From positions 124,001 to 188,000 of the forward strand of contig CAMLDO010000003.1 of assembly GCA_946478865.1 (NCBI GenBank): a stretch of DNA of 64,000 bases, in the 5' to 3' direction. Positions 15,855 to 26,179 of this stretch are shown here, piece by piece (position 1 is the stretch's first letter; every line of letters begins with the position of its first letter). Both the position numbers and the translations under genes were made by a program. The notes under the pieces are model-generated. The model was given only the letters and a program-made list of their open reading frames with translations, searched no databases and was not told the origin of the DNA. The stretch is from an uncultured Methylobacillus sp. GTDB lineage: Bacteria; Pseudomonadota; Gammaproteobacteria; Burkholderiales; Methylophilaceae.

Positions 15855-16343
15855 ATGAAAAACTATTTGTGGTTACTGGTCGGGCTGGGGCTCAGTGCTC
15901 CCGCTTTTGCCGAGATATACAAGCATGTCGATGCGGACGGGCGCGTGACTTACAGCAACGTGCCGATGAAGGGGGCGACCAAGCTGGAGCTGGAGCCGCC
16001 TGTGACGAGCAGCCCGCCGCCGCCCAAGGCTGCGAAAACGCCGACTCCTGCCAATTTCCCGCGCGTCGACAAGGGCGAACAGAAGCAGCGCGACGATAAG
16101 CGGCGCCAGATTCTCGAGGAGGAACTGGCTGCGGAACGTCAGGCGCTGGAAGATGCCAAGAATGCGCTGGCTGAGGGCGAGAAGGATCCCGAGGTGTTCC
16201 GGACCAAGGGCAAGGACGGTAAAACCGTCGTGCGCCGCAATGTGGCGCGTTATCAGGAAAAGATTGCCCAGCTGCAGGAAAATGTCGACCTGCACCAGAA
16301 AAATATCGAGCTGCTGGAAAAAGAAATCGCGGCGCTCAAGTAA
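15855..16343 (+). CDS. DUF4124 domain periplasmic protein
   Basis: A 162-residue exported protein. A signal peptide ends LSAPAFA-E near residue 20. A DUF4124 module follows at once (EIYKHVDADGRVTYSNVPMKG), a short beta-rich unit common in betaproteobacterial envelope proteins. The remainder is a charged coiled coil rich in Lys, Glu and Gln. The function is unknown. It stands between glnA and ntrB, an order often seen in this class, but nothing in it suggests a role in nitrogen control. I took the ATG at 15855 because the signal peptide starts there. Confidence 0.85.
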   Translation: MKNYLWLLVGLGLSAPAFAEIYKHVDADGRVTYSNVPMKGATKLELEPPVTSSPPPPKAAKTPTPANFPRVDKGEQKQRDDKRRQILEEELAAERQALEDAKNALAEGEKDPEVFRTKGKDGKTVVRRNVARYQEKIAQLQENVDLHQKNIELLEKEIAALK

Positions 16344-16390
16344 CAGGGCCTCGTCGCTTTCTGGCCTGGCTTTTGCTTACCGGGAAAGCG

Positions 16391-17473
16391 ATGCATAACA
16401 AAATACCTCATTCTTTTGCCGGGCTGGAACACTTGGCCACGGCTGTCCTGTTGCTCGATGGCAAGAGCGATGTGCTTTACGCCAACCCCGCTGCGGAAGT
16501 GTTGTTCGCGGTCAGCATGAATCAGATGCTCGGTCCGCTTGCCCAGACTTTTCCGGGGTGCGATCCGCTGCTGACGGCGGTCGAGAGCGCGCTCTCGACC
16601 AACAGCCCTTTCCGCGAGCACGAACTTCCCATTTCCACGCTGCGTCAGGGCAGCCTGTCGGTTACCTGCACCGCGACGCCCGTGGATATTGCGCCGGTGC
16701 GGCTGGTACTGGAATTTCAGCAAATGGATCAGCAATTGCGCATCGCGCGCGAGGAACGCATGCTGGTGCAACAGCAGGCGAATACCGAGTTGCTGCGTAA
16801 CCTGGCCCATGAAATCCGCAACCCGCTAGGAGGGCTGCGCGGCGCGGCGCAACTGCTGGAGCACGAATTGCCCCAGCAGAATCTGCGCGAATATACCCAG
16901 GTGATCATCAAGGAAGCCGATCGCCTGCAGTTGCTCATGGACCGGTTGCTGGTGCCGCATCGCGTTCCCAAGTACGAACTCACTAACATTCATGAGGTGC
17001 TGGAGCGTGTGCGCAGCCTGTTGCTCGCGGAATCGCCGCGCGGGGTGAGAGTCAGGCGCGATTACGACACCAGCCTGCCCGAACTCGTCGGCGATCGCGA
17101 AAAGCTCATCCAGGTCGTGCTCAACATTGCGCGCAACGCCGTTCAGGCCATGCAGGGGCAGGGTGAAATCATTTTCCGCACACGTGCCGAACGTCAGGTA
17201 ACCCTGGTGCGCAAACGCTATCGCGTTGCGATCAAGCTGCAGATCATCGACAACGGCCCCGGCATTCCTCCGGAAATCCGCGACCGCATCTTCTATCCGC
17301 TGGTATCGGGACGGGCCGACGGCTCCGGGCTCGGGCTGACCCTCGCGCAAACCTTCGTCACACAGCATCACGGCATGATCGAATGCGAAAGCGAGCCGGG
17401 AAACACGACATTCACCATACGCCTGCCGATCGAGAGCACGGCGTTGAAAAACGGCAGTCTTATTCGACAGTAG
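16391..17473 (+). CDS. ntrB: Nitrogen regulation histidine kinase NtrB
   Basis: A 360-residue cytosolic kinase. A PAS domain covers about residues 10-115 (ATAVLLLDGKSDVLYANPAAE). The H box is NLAHEIRNPLGGLRGAA, followed by an ATPase domain with N box VLNIARNAVQAM, IDNGPGIPPEIRD and GSGLGLTLAQ. NtrB phosphorylates NtrC when nitrogen is short and dephosphorylates it when PII signals sufficiency. There is no membrane segment, as expected for NtrB. The ATG at 16391 is weakly supported by GGGAAAG upstream; a TTG at 16373 is the alternative. ntrC follows after 25 bases. Confidence 0.95.
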   Translation: MHNKIPHSFAGLEHLATAVLLLDGKSDVLYANPAAEVLFAVSMNQMLGPLAQTFPGCDPLLTAVESALSTNSPFREHELPISTLRQGSLSVTCTATPVDIAPVRLVLEFQQMDQQLRIAREERMLVQQQANTELLRNLAHEIRNPLGGLRGAAQLLEHELPQQNLREYTQVIIKEADRLQLLMDRLLVPHRVPKYELTNIHEVLERVRSLLLAESPRGVRVRRDYDTSLPELVGDREKLIQVVLNIARNAVQAMQGQGEIIFRTRAERQVTLVRKRYRVAIKLQIIDNGPGIPPEIRDRIFYPLVSGRADGSGLGLTLAQTFVTQHHGMIECESEPGNTTFTIRLPIESTALKNGSLIRQ

Positions 17474-17498
17474 TACTCGACATTAAAGAGATAAAAAC

Positions 17499-18883
<1,385 letters not shown>

Positions 18884-18887
<4 letters not shown>

Positions 18888-20299
18888 ATATCGAGGGCGG
18901 CTACCCAGCCGTCCAGCGGTATCACGGGTTTGTTCTTGAGGTTCTTAGCCAGCAGCTTGTAGATATCCGGGTCGAAGGGCGCATCGTTGCGTGTTGCGAG
19001 AAGCGGCGGAATATCGCTCTCGCTGCGCGCCATGCCCAGATAGCGCCAACCATCGAACACCAGCATTTCGTCACGCCCCGCATACGACTCGGTGATGCCG
19101 ACCGGACCTGCATAAGGCCATGCGGCAATTTTCAGGCGCGCCAGCGCTTCCGTGAGGCGCAAGTCGTGCCGTCCGATGTCTTCTTTCCCTACGCAGAGGC
19201 CGCGGCATTTTTTTGTGGAATGCGACGAGCATGCGCGCTCGGAAGGCGAGGGTTTTTCAAGCCCGATTTGCCGGAGGCACAGGCGGTGGGCTTCTGCCAA
19301 CTCGCGTAGCGCCTGGACTGCCTTGGGCGGTGAAGGGAAAAGTCCATACAGGTTTTCATCGCGGCCCAAAGCGAGCGTGTCCATGGCCGTGAGTTCGAGC
19401 GTCATTCCCCCATTTGCGGCGCGTATCATCCGCCAACTGCACGATTCCACCTGCTTTTTCGGCACGGCGTTGTGCAGCGGATGCAGTTCGCGGATCAGAT
19501 TGGCTTCCAGAAGCAGCGCACCCAGTTCGCCCGCCGTTTCCCGCCACTCGATGCGCTGGATTTGCTGCGCGATGCGCTGCTCCTTCGCGCTGCGTTTCTC
19601 GCCAGCAAAATATCCCAGCACCCGACTGCGCAGGCCGTTGCTTTTCCCTACGAGCAATGGCGCTTCCCCTTCGCCATAGAACAGGTAAACGCCGGGGCTG
19701 TCCGGAATATCGTCCAGCAAGCCTTCTGGAATGTGAGCCGGCAATACAGGCTTGGCCATGACATGGCGCATAGCTTCATCTATGGCCTCGGCCGGGTGTT
19801 CATCGCGCAGGCGCCGCAGGAATATTGATAGTACCCGCGCATCGGACAGGGCGCGGTGGCGGTCTTCGATCACCAGGCCGAGCCGTTCGATCAGGCTGTC
19901 GAGGTTGTGCTTGTAATGTTGCGGGTAAAGGCGCCGCGATAGGCGTACGGTGCATAACGTGTCGGCGCGGAAGGCGATATCGGCGCGCTTGAACTCGTTG
20001 CGGACGAAGCCGTAATCGAAGCGGACATTGTGCGCGACGAACAGTCGGCCGGAGAGACGCTGTTGCAACTCTCCGGCGATCTCCGCAAAAGCTGGCGCAG
20101 TAGCGACCATCACATCGCTGATGCCCGTCAGATTCTGGATGAAAGGAGGAATGGGTACGCCGGGATTGACCAGTGTGCTCCATTCGCGCACCGATCCGTC
20201 CGGATCGATCTCGACCACGCCTATTTCGGTGATGCGGTCGTGCTGCGGACTGGTGCCTGTGGTTTCGACGTCGATGCAGGCGATAGGCTGTTCAAGCAT
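18884..20299 (-). CDS. DEDDh 3'-5' exonuclease fused to a UvrC-like GIY-YIG nuclease domain
   Basis: A 471-residue two-domain protein. Residues 1-175 form a DnaQ-like DEDDh exonuclease: D10 and E12 in CIDVETTG, Asp in AHNVRFDYGF, and the final H..D in RHRALSDARVL. From about 195 a Cho/UvrC N-terminal nuclease follows: GVYLFYGEGE, then LLVGKSNGLRSRVLGYF and the metal Glu in ALLLEANLIREL. The second Tyr of GIY-YIG is Leu here (LVGK instead of YVGK). Such DnaQ-Cho fusions are widespread; E. coli Cho makes the 3' incision in repair. The stop overlaps ntrC tail to tail by 4 bases. Confidence 0.88.
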
Positions 20300-20326
20300 T
20301 ACAGAACAATAAGAAATAGCGATCGC

Positions 20327-20800
20327 TTACTTTGCGACCCAGTGGCCGGATTTCCCACCCTGTTTTTCCAGCAGGCGGATATCGCTGATCGTCATGCCGC
20401 GGTCTACTGCCTTGCACATGTCGTAGATCGTCAGCAGCGCGACGCTGGTCGCAGTTAGCGCTTCCATTTCCACGCCGGTGCGGCCGACCGTTTCGGCAGT
20501 GACGGCGCAATGAATGGTATCCGGTTCCGCGATCTCGAATTCCACGCCGACCTTGGTCAGGCCGATGGGATGGCATAGCGGAATCAGGTCCGATGTGCGC
20601 TTGGAACCCTGGATGGCAGCAATGCGGGCGATGCCTAGCACGTCACCTTTCTTGGCGTCGCCTTGCCGGATCAGCTTGAGCGTGTCGGGTAGCATGCGGA
20701 TGCTGCCGGCTGCGCGCGCAACGCGGTGCGTTTCGGCCTTCTCGCCCACATCTACCATATGGGCCTGGCCGGCGGCGTTAAAGTGTGTAAATTGCGACAT
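20327..20800 (-). CDS. moaC: Cyclic pyranopterin monophosphate synthase
   Basis: A 157-residue MoaC of full length. It converts the cyclised GTP intermediate made by MoaA into cyclic pyranopterin monophosphate in molybdenum cofactor synthesis. Signatures are [18 protein letters not shown], the active-site region [13 protein letters not shown] and [20 protein letters not shown], and the ending [17 protein letters not shown]. No other moa gene is in the window. It is divergent from the M48 protease gene, and the exonuclease gene follows on the same strand after 27 bases. Confidence 0.96.
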   Translation of the reverse strand: MSQFTHFNAAGQAHMVDVGEKAETHRVARAAGSIRMLPDTLKLIRQGDAKKGDVLGIARIAAIQGSKRTSDLIPLCHPIGLTKVGVEFEIAEPDTIHCAVTAETVGRTGVEMEALTATSVALLTIYDMCKAVDRGMTISDIRLLEKQGGKSGHWVAK

Positions 20801-20841
20801 CGTGCTATGAACTCTTCAGTTGGAGCATATATCATAGCAGG

Positions 20842-22260
20842 GTGAAATTCGTTTATCTTTTCCTCATGCTGCTCTGCGTGCCTGTCGCAGTAGCGGACGG
20901 CCTGCCCGACCTGGGCGACTCCTCCCAAATGGCCCTGACGCCGCAAGACGAACGCCGTATCGGCGAAGAGATCATGCGCGACGTGAATAACAGCGGCGGC
21001 GTGATCCGCGACGTGGAAGTGGTGGATTACCTGCAAGGGCTGGGGTACCGGTTGGCGGCGAGCAGCGGCGAGTCTCCGCAGAAATTCACTTTCTTTGTCG
21101 TGCAGGATTCCAGCATCAATGCATTTGCGCTGCCTGCCAGCATTATCGGCGTGCATAGCGGTCTCATCATGGCGGCCGGCAGCGAATCCGAACTGGCGAG
21201 CGTGATTAGCCACGAAATCGGCCACGTCACCCAGCGCCATATCGCGCGCATGATCGCGCAGCAGAAGCAGGATGCGTGGCAATCGTTTGCGGCGATGGCA
21301 TTTGCGCTGCTCGCAGCGCGCTCCAATCCGCAACTGGCCGGCGCATCCATGCAGGCGGCGCAGGCGGGTGCGATCCAGAAACAGCTCGATTACACCCGCG
21401 AGCACGAGCGCGAAGCGGACCGTGTCGGTTTGCAGATTCTCAGCAATGCCGGTTTCGATACCCGTGCCATGCCAGCGTTTTTCGACAAGCTGATCAAGGG
21501 CACGCGTTTTTATGAGGGCAGTGCGCCTGCTTTCCTGCGGACCCACCCGTTGACGACTGAGCGTATCGCAGACGTGCGCAACCGCGTGGAGCAGACGCCT
21601 TACCGCCAAGTCGCCGATAGCCCGGAATTCAACTACACCCGCGCCAAGCTGCGCGCGCTTTCGGGAAGTGCCAATGAGGCGGTGAACTGGTTCCAGGATA
21701 TTCTTGCGGAAAAGAAATACGTCGACGAGGCTTCCCAGCGGTACGGCCTGGCTGTGGCGCTCATGCGCGCAAACCGGCTCGATGATGCGCGCGAAGAGGT
21801 GGCCTGGCTGCGCACCAAGGCGCCGCGCAATGCCATGGTCGAAACCCTGGCCGGCAACCTGCTGGTGGCGATGGGCAACCAGCGCCAGGCCGAAACCCAT
21901 TTCAAGCAGGCCTTGGCGGCCTATCCCAATCACCGCGGCCTCATCTACGGCTATGCCGAGTTGCTGCTCGCGACCAACCAGCTGGACCAGGCCGAGAAAC
22001 TGCTGCGTGAGAAGCAGCAGGTATATCCGGAAGATCCATATCTCTATGAGCTCAAATCCCAGATCTATACGCGTCAGGGCAAGGACTTGTTGCGCCACCA
22101 GGCCCAGGGCGAGGCATACTATCTGCGCTACAACCTCATGGGGGCGATCGAGCAGATGGAACTGGCGCTGCGTAGCGGCGATGGTAATTTCTACGAAATG
22201 TCGAGCGTGGAAGCGCGCCTCAAGCAGTTGCGATCCATGTTGGCTGAACCGAAAAAGTAA
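20842..22260 (+). CDS. M48 family metalloprotease/TPR chaperone, BepA-like
   Basis: A 472-residue exported protein starting at a GTG. A signal peptide ends PVAVA-D at about residue 18. The M48 zinc-protease domain has HEIGH in VISHEIGHVTQRHIARM, with the third ligand Glu in EHEREADRVGLQIL. The C-terminal 200 residues form TPR-like helices (RQAETHFKQALAAYPNH). This is the BepA/YfgC layout: a periplasmic protease that degrades or helps assemble outer-membrane proteins such as LptD. It is divergent from moaC, and soxY begins 4 bases after it, so these may be co-transcribed, though a functional link is unproven. Confidence 0.9.
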   Translation: MKFVYLFLMLLCVPVAVADGLPDLGDSSQMALTPQDERRIGEEIMRDVNNSGGVIRDVEVVDYLQGLGYRLAASSGESPQKFTFFVVQDSSINAFALPASIIGVHSGLIMAAGSESELASVISHEIGHVTQRHIARMIAQQKQDAWQSFAAMAFALLAARSNPQLAGASMQAAQAGAIQKQLDYTREHEREADRVGLQILSNAGFDTRAMPAFFDKLIKGTRFYEGSAPAFLRTHPLTTERIADVRNRVEQTPYRQVADSPEFNYTRAKLRALSGSANEAVNWFQDILAEKKYVDEASQRYGLAVALMRANRLDDAREEVAWLRTKAPRNAMVETLAGNLLVAMGNQRQAETHFKQALAAYPNHRGLIYGYAELLLATNQLDQAEKLLREKQQVYPEDPYLYELKSQIYTRQGKDLLRHQAQGEAYYLRYNLMGAIEQMELALRSGDGNFYEMSSVEARLKQLRSMLAEPKK

Positions 22261-22263
22261 GGG

Positions 22264-22713
22264 GTGAATGTGAACCGACGCGAGATGCTGAAATCTTGCG
22301 CTGCAGCCTTGTCGCTGGTGCTGTTGGTGCCGCTTCAGGCCTTGGCCGCCGCATGGAACCGAAAAGCATTCGAGGCTGACAAGATCGAAAGTGCGATGGA
22401 GGGGTTGGGCATCAAGTCGGACGAGGCCAGCCCGGATATCGAAATCGTCGCGCCGCAGCTCGCGGAAAACGGCGCCATCATCCAGATCGAAGTCACGAGC
22501 CGTATCCCGAATACCGAAGCGATCGCGATCATCGCCGAAAAGAACCCGACGCCGCTGATCGCCAATTTCCTGTTTTCCAGTGACACGGACCCGTTTGTCA
22601 TCCTGCGCATCAAGATGGCCGAAACCGCGGATCTCAAGGTGGTGGTCAAGGCGGGTGATCAATATTTTTCGGCATCGCGGCGTGTGGAAGTTGCCATAGG
22701 AGGATGCGGCTAA
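22264..22713 (+). CDS. soxY: Thiosulfate oxidation carrier protein SoxY
   Basis: A 149-residue SoxY, the carrier that holds sulfur intermediates on a C-terminal cysteine. The protein ends VEVAIGGCG, the swinging-arm motif with that cysteine one residue from the end. The N-terminus NRREMLKSC followed by a hydrophobic stretch to LAAA is a Tat signal, as usual for SoxY. The immunoglobulin-like body has the family segment SRIPNTEAIAIIAEKNPTPL. The start is a GTG 4 bases after the M48 gene; a second GTG two codons later is possible. It overlaps soxZ by one base. No soxAXB genes are in the window. Confidence 0.93.
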   Translation: MNVNRREMLKSCAAALSLVLLVPLQALAAAWNRKAFEADKIESAMEGLGIKSDEASPDIEIVAPQLAENGAIIQIEVTSRIPNTEAIAIIAEKNPTPLIANFLFSSDTDPFVILRIKMAETADLKVVVKAGDQYFSASRRVEVAIGGCG

Positions 22714-23030
22714 TGGCGGATCTCATGAAAATCCGTGCGCGCCTCAAGGATGGCGTGACCGAGGTCAAGGTGCTCATGATCCATCCCATGGAAACGGGCC
22801 GCCGCCTCAACGATGCCGGCGAAACCGTACCTGCCCATTTCATCCAGCTGGTGACCGCTACGCTCAATGGCAGAACCGTACTGGAAGCGCAATGGGGCAC
22901 GGGCGTCTCGAAGAATCCCTATCTTACCTTCCGGTTGCGAAACGCCAGTCTCGGCGACAAGATCGCGGTGAAGTGGGTGGACAACAAGGGCGCGACCAAC
23001 GCAATCGAGGGCGTGGTCGAGGCTGGGTAA
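22713..23030 (+). CDS. soxZ: Thiosulfate oxidation carrier complex protein SoxZ
   Basis: A 105-residue SoxZ, the partner that forms the heterodimer with SoxY. The family pattern is clear: MKIRARLKDGVTEVKVLMIH, MetGly near METGRR, and a beta-sandwich ending with VKWVDNKGATNAIEG. It has no signal peptide and is presumably exported as a folded dimer with SoxY through Tat. ATG at 22713 overlaps the soxY stop (TAATG) with AGGAGG upstream, so translation is coupled. It ends 2 bases from the stop of the oppositely oriented 87-residue gene. Confidence 0.95.
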   Translation: MADLMKIRARLKDGVTEVKVLMIHPMETGRRLNDAGETVPAHFIQLVTATLNGRTVLEAQWGTGVSKNPYLTFRLRNASLGDKIAVKWVDNKGATNAIEGVVEAG

Positions 23031-23032
23031 GT

Positions 23033-23296
23033 CTATAGCATGCTCTTGATCGTGCGTTCGTACTCGGGGAAATAGCGGCCGATTACCGGCAGGTCGAAAC
23101 TGCGCAGTATGCTGCTGTTGGATTCGCGCTCTAGCAGAAAATCGAAGGAGCGGCTGACGAGATGCTCGGTTGCACAGGCGCCGCCGGTCAATTTGTGTGC
23201 GTAGTCGGCCGCGACAGTGACGGTGTGGGTGGTAGTCGAGCTTGCCGTAACCGTGACTTCATAGGTAGTGTCGTTCAGCTTCTTTACCTGGATCAT
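23033..23296 (-). CDS. Conserved small protein of unknown function
   Basis: I do not recognise this 87-residue protein. It begins MIQVKKLNDTTYEVTVTAS, a Thr/Val-rich beta-strand region (STTTHTVTVAADYAHKLTGG), followed by a helix-forming half with one cysteine (ACATEHLVSRSFDFLLERES) and the end FPEYERTIKSML. There is no signal peptide or membrane segment, so it is probably cytosolic. The ATG at 23296 has a strong GGAGGTGG site just upstream, which supports it as a real gene over the longer frame. It lies tail to tail with soxZ and upstream of hda on the other side. Confidence 0.7.
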   Translation of the reverse strand: MIQVKKLNDTTYEVTVTASSTTTHTVTVAADYAHKLTGGACATEHLVSRSFDFLLERESNSSILRSFDLPVIGRYFPEYERTIKSML

Positions 23297-23318
23297 TTTC
23301 CACCTCCTCAATTTAGTG

Positions 23319-23939
23319 CTATTTGGCAACGGGCTGCAGCATTTGACGCAGCAGCGGTAATGTCACCGGGCGTTTGGCAGTGAGCGACCACTCATCCAGC
23401 GCGTCCACAGTCGCCATCAGGGTCGGCAGATCGCGCCGCAAGTGGCTCAGGCAGTAGTCCAGCACTTCATCCGGCAGCTTCATGCCGCGCTCTTCGGCAT
23501 GGGCACGCAGGGCCTGGGCTTTTTCCTCGTCGGTCAGCGGATGCAGCTGATAGGCCAATCCCCAGGAGAGCCGCGTCGCCAGGTCGTCGCGCAATCCCAT
23601 TTGCATGGGCGCGGCTTCTCCGGCGGCCACCAGCACGCCGTCGTTTTCCTTGAGACGATTGTAGGTGTTGAATAGTGCAATTTGCGCCTCGTTGTCCAGC
23701 GTGTGCACGTCGTCGGCAGTGACCAGATTCAGCCCGGTTTCCCGAGCCAATGCGGAGCACGCATGAAGGAGATGGCTTTTGCCGCTGCCTTCCGGTCCCC
23801 ACAGGTAGACGAAGCGTACATCGGCGCGGCCGGTAGCCGCCAGATAAAGGCTGTGCAGGGTTTCGGCGTTGCGGCCGGGGACAAAATTTTCCAGCGTGGG
23901 CGCGGGGGCCGGCTGGATGTCGAGCAGGAGTTGCTTCAC
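23319..23939 (-). CDS. hda: DnaA regulatory inactivator Hda
   Basis: A 206-residue DnaA-like AAA+ protein. With the sliding clamp it stimulates ATP hydrolysis on DnaA after initiation. The N-terminus KQLLLDIQ resembles a clamp-binding motif. Then follow the DnaA-like LENFVPGRNAE, Walker A LWGPEGSGKSHLL, VTADDVHTLD as Walker B region, and arginine-finger region GLRDDLATRLSWG. It lacks the DnaA DNA-binding domain. It starts at a GTG that overlaps the stop of the upstream permease gene (GTGA), so translation is coupled, a typical betaproteobacterial pairing. Confidence 0.92.
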   Translation of the reverse strand: MKQLLLDIQPAPAPTLENFVPGRNAETLHSLYLAATGRADVRFVYLWGPEGSGKSHLLHACSALARETGLNLVTADDVHTLDNEAQIALFNTYNRLKENDGVLVAAGEAAPMQMGLRDDLATRLSWGLAYQLHPLTDEEKAQALRAHAEERGMKLPDEVLDYCLSHLRRDLPTLMATVDALDEWSLTAKRPVTLPLLRQMLQPVAK

Positions 23940-25012
23940 TTCTGATAGGTTTCGCTGGCGAGATAAGATTGTTTCAGATGACGCAGGCCGACCGCAATCG
24001 CCGCGCTGACGGGCAGTGCGAGCAAGACCCCGGCAAAGCCGAACAACTGGCCGCCGGCGAGCAGCGCGAAGATCACGGCGACCGGATGCAGGCCGATGCG
24101 GTCGCCGACCAGCCACGGAGTCAGCACCATGCCTTCCACTACCTGTCCGACGCCGAACACGACAGCAATGGGGACCAGCGGCGCGAAGCTGGAGAATTGC
24201 AGCAGCGCGGCGAGCACGGCCAGCACGATGCCGATGGTGATGCCGAGGTAGGGCACGAAGCCAAGCAGCCCTGCGATAAGCCCGATAGGCAGCGCAAGTT
24301 CCAGGCCGGTAACCCACAGGCCGATCGCGTAGAAGGCGCTCATGAGCAGCATCACGGAAAGCTGCCCGCGCAGGAACTCGGCGAGTACGAGATCGATTTC
24401 ATGTGCGATCAGTGCGGTCTTGTCGAACCAGCGGCGCGGTACCAGCTGGCCGATGCGCGCGATCAAATCCTTCCAGTCGCGCAGCAGGTAGAACAGTACC
24501 AGCGGGATCAGCAGCAGACTCATCATCCAGCCGAAAAACGCCATGCCGTGGGTGCCGACAATGCGGAGTGCCTGCCCCGCGAAATTGCCGGCGGTTTTCC
24601 AGTTTTCCGTGAGTACCGCCTGAATCTGGCCGAAATCGACGGCGAGCGTGATGCCGAAGCGCTGCAGAAGCAGCGGTTCCAGCCAATTGCGCAATGCCTG
24701 GAAATAATTGGGCAAGCGTTGGGCGAGCAGCACGATTTCCTTCTGCAATAGCGGAACGACGATCAGTAACAGCAGCACGAAAACGCCGGTGAGCAATAGC
24801 AGTACGAGCGAGGTCGCCAGCGTGCGGCCCATGCGTACCTTGCCGAGATGCAGTCGCATGAGGCGGTCGACTAGCGGGCTGCAGATGTAGGCGATGATCG
24901 CCGCGGTGAGGAAGGGCGCGAGAATATCGCGCAGCAGGTAGAGCAGGATGAGGAAAATGGCCAGCGCCGCCAGCCATTGGTAAGGCAGTCCGTTCTCTCG
25001 TTTTGCGACCAT
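23936..25012 (-). CDS. AI-2E/PerM family membrane transporter
   Basis: A 358-residue permease with about eight hydrophobic helices ([20 protein letters not shown] at the start; [20 protein letters not shown] and [19 protein letters not shown] near the end). The [10 protein letters not shown] and conserved C-terminal GG..FGFAG blocks define the AI-2E/PerM/TerC-like transporter family. The substrate is unknown; E. coli PerM itself is unassigned. I placed the start at ATG 25012; the frame stays open to 25102 but that would run into purM. It is coupled to hda by a 4-base overlap and divergent from purM. Confidence 0.88.
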   Translation of the reverse strand: MVAKRENGLPYQWLAALAIFLILLYLLRDILAPFLTAAIIAYICSPLVDRLMRLHLGKVRMGRTLATSLVLLLLTGVFVLLLLIVVPLLQKEIVLLAQRLPNYFQALRNWLEPLLLQRFGITLAVDFGQIQAVLTENWKTAGNFAGQALRIVGTHGMAFFGWMMSLLLIPLVLFYLLRDWKDLIARIGQLVPRRWFDKTALIAHEIDLVLAEFLRGQLSVMLLMSAFYAIGLWVTGLELALPIGLIAGLLGFVPYLGITIGIVLAVLAALLQFSSFAPLVPIAVVFGVGQVVEGMVLTPWLVGDRIGLHPVAVIFALLAGGQLFGFAGVLLALPVSAAIAVGLRHLKQSYLASETYQK

Positions 25013-25025
25013 TTCGGGTAAAATC

Positions 25026-25043
25026 ACGGGTTTCAAAGCCCGT
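25026..25043. other. Small hairpin in the permease/purM divergent region
   Basis: ACGGGT and GCCCGT can pair around TTCAAA (one G-T pair). It sits between the two divergent start codons and could affect either leader. No promoter is clear beside it. Confidence 0.3.
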
Positions 25044-25073
25044 AATGTATCCTCTGGAAAGCGAGAACTCAAC

Positions 25074-26123
25074 TTGAACCCTTCCGATTCCGCCAAAACC
25101 ACGATCAGCTACCGCGATGCCGGCGTCGATATCGAAGCCGGTGACGCGCTGGTCGAAGACATCAAGCCGTTTGCCAAGCGCACCATGCGTCCCGAAGTGC
25201 TGGCCGGCATCGGCGGCTTCGGCTCGCTGTTTGAAGTGCCCAAGAAGTTCAAGAACCCCGTGCTGGTATCCGGCACCGACGGCGTGGGTACCAAGCTCAA
25301 GCTCGCGTTCCAGCTCAACAAGCACGATACGGTCGGCATCGACCTCGTGGCGATGTGCGTCAACGACATCCTGGTGCAGGGTGCCGAGCCGCTATTCTTC
25401 CTCGATTACTTCGCCTGCGGCAAGCTCGAAGTCGGCGCCGCCGCGCAGGTGATCAAGGGCATCGCCGCCGGCTGCGAACAAGCCGGCTGCGCGCTGGTGG
25501 GGGGCGAAACCGCCGAGATGCCGGGCATGTACCCGCCGGGCGAATACGATCTGGCCGGTTTCTCGGTCGGTGCGGTGGACAAGGAAAAGATCATCGACGG
25601 CACCACCATCCAGCCGGGAGACGTGGTGCTGGGCCTCGCTTCCAGTGGTGCGCATTCCAACGGCTATTCGCTGGTGCGCAAGCTCATCGAAGTCTCTGGC
25701 ATAGCCATGGACAGCGATTTCCATGGCCGCCCGTTCCGTGACGTAGTGATGGAACCGACGCGCATTTACGTCAAGCCGCTGCTCAAGCTCATCGAAGCGT
25801 TGCCGGTCAAGGGTATGGCCCACATCACCGGCGGCGGCCTCACTGAGAACATCCCCCGCGTGCTGCCGGAAGGCGTGACCGCGGAACTCAAGCGCGGGAG
25901 CTGGACCATTCCGCCGCTGTTCGGCTGGATGCAGCAGCAGGGCAACATCGCCGAAGACGAAATGCTGCGCACCTTCAACTGCGGCATCGGTATGGCGGTC
26001 ATTGTTTCTGCCGAAGATGCCGAGCGTGCCAGTGCGCTGCTGGCTGCCGAAGGCGAACAAGTGTTCCGCATCGGGGTCATACGCGCTCGCGCTGCCGGCG
26101 AGCATCAGACCGTTATCGCCTGA
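25074..26123 (+). CDS. purM: Phosphoribosylformylglycinamidine cyclo-ligase
   Basis: A 349-residue PurM (AIR synthetase) of full length, which closes the imidazole ring in purine synthesis using ATP. Signatures are [18 protein letters not shown], the ATP-binding [36 protein letters not shown] and the glycine-rich [15 protein letters not shown]. Translation appears to start at a TTG (25074) with GGAAAGCGAG upstream; no ATG lies nearby in frame and conserved residues begin soon after. It is divergent from the permease-hda pair, as in many betaproteobacteria. Confidence 0.97.
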   Translation: MNPSDSAKTTISYRDAGVDIEAGDALVEDIKPFAKRTMRPEVLAGIGGFGSLFEVPKKFKNPVLVSGTDGVGTKLKLAFQLNKHDTVGIDLVAMCVNDILVQGAEPLFFLDYFACGKLEVGAAAQVIKGIAAGCEQAGCALVGGETAEMPGMYPPGEYDLAGFSVGAVDKEKIIDGTTIQPGDVVLGLASSGAHSNGYSLVRKLIEVSGIAMDSDFHGRPFRDVVMEPTRIYVKPLLKLIEALPVKGMAHITGGGLTENIPRVLPEGVTAELKRGSWTIPPLFGWMQQQGNIAEDEMLRTFNCGIGMAVIVSAEDAERASALLAAEGEQVFRIGVIRARAAGEHQTVIA

Positions 26124-26179
26124 TCTTCGACAACCGTCCGGCTTGCGGCGCGTTAGACGAAGAGAAGGAGGAGTTCCCC

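Noticed and set aside
22264..23030. Start of a full thiosulfate oxidation cluster
   Set aside because: Only soxYZ are present; both sides are occupied by a protease gene and by the small gene and hda, with no soxAXB.
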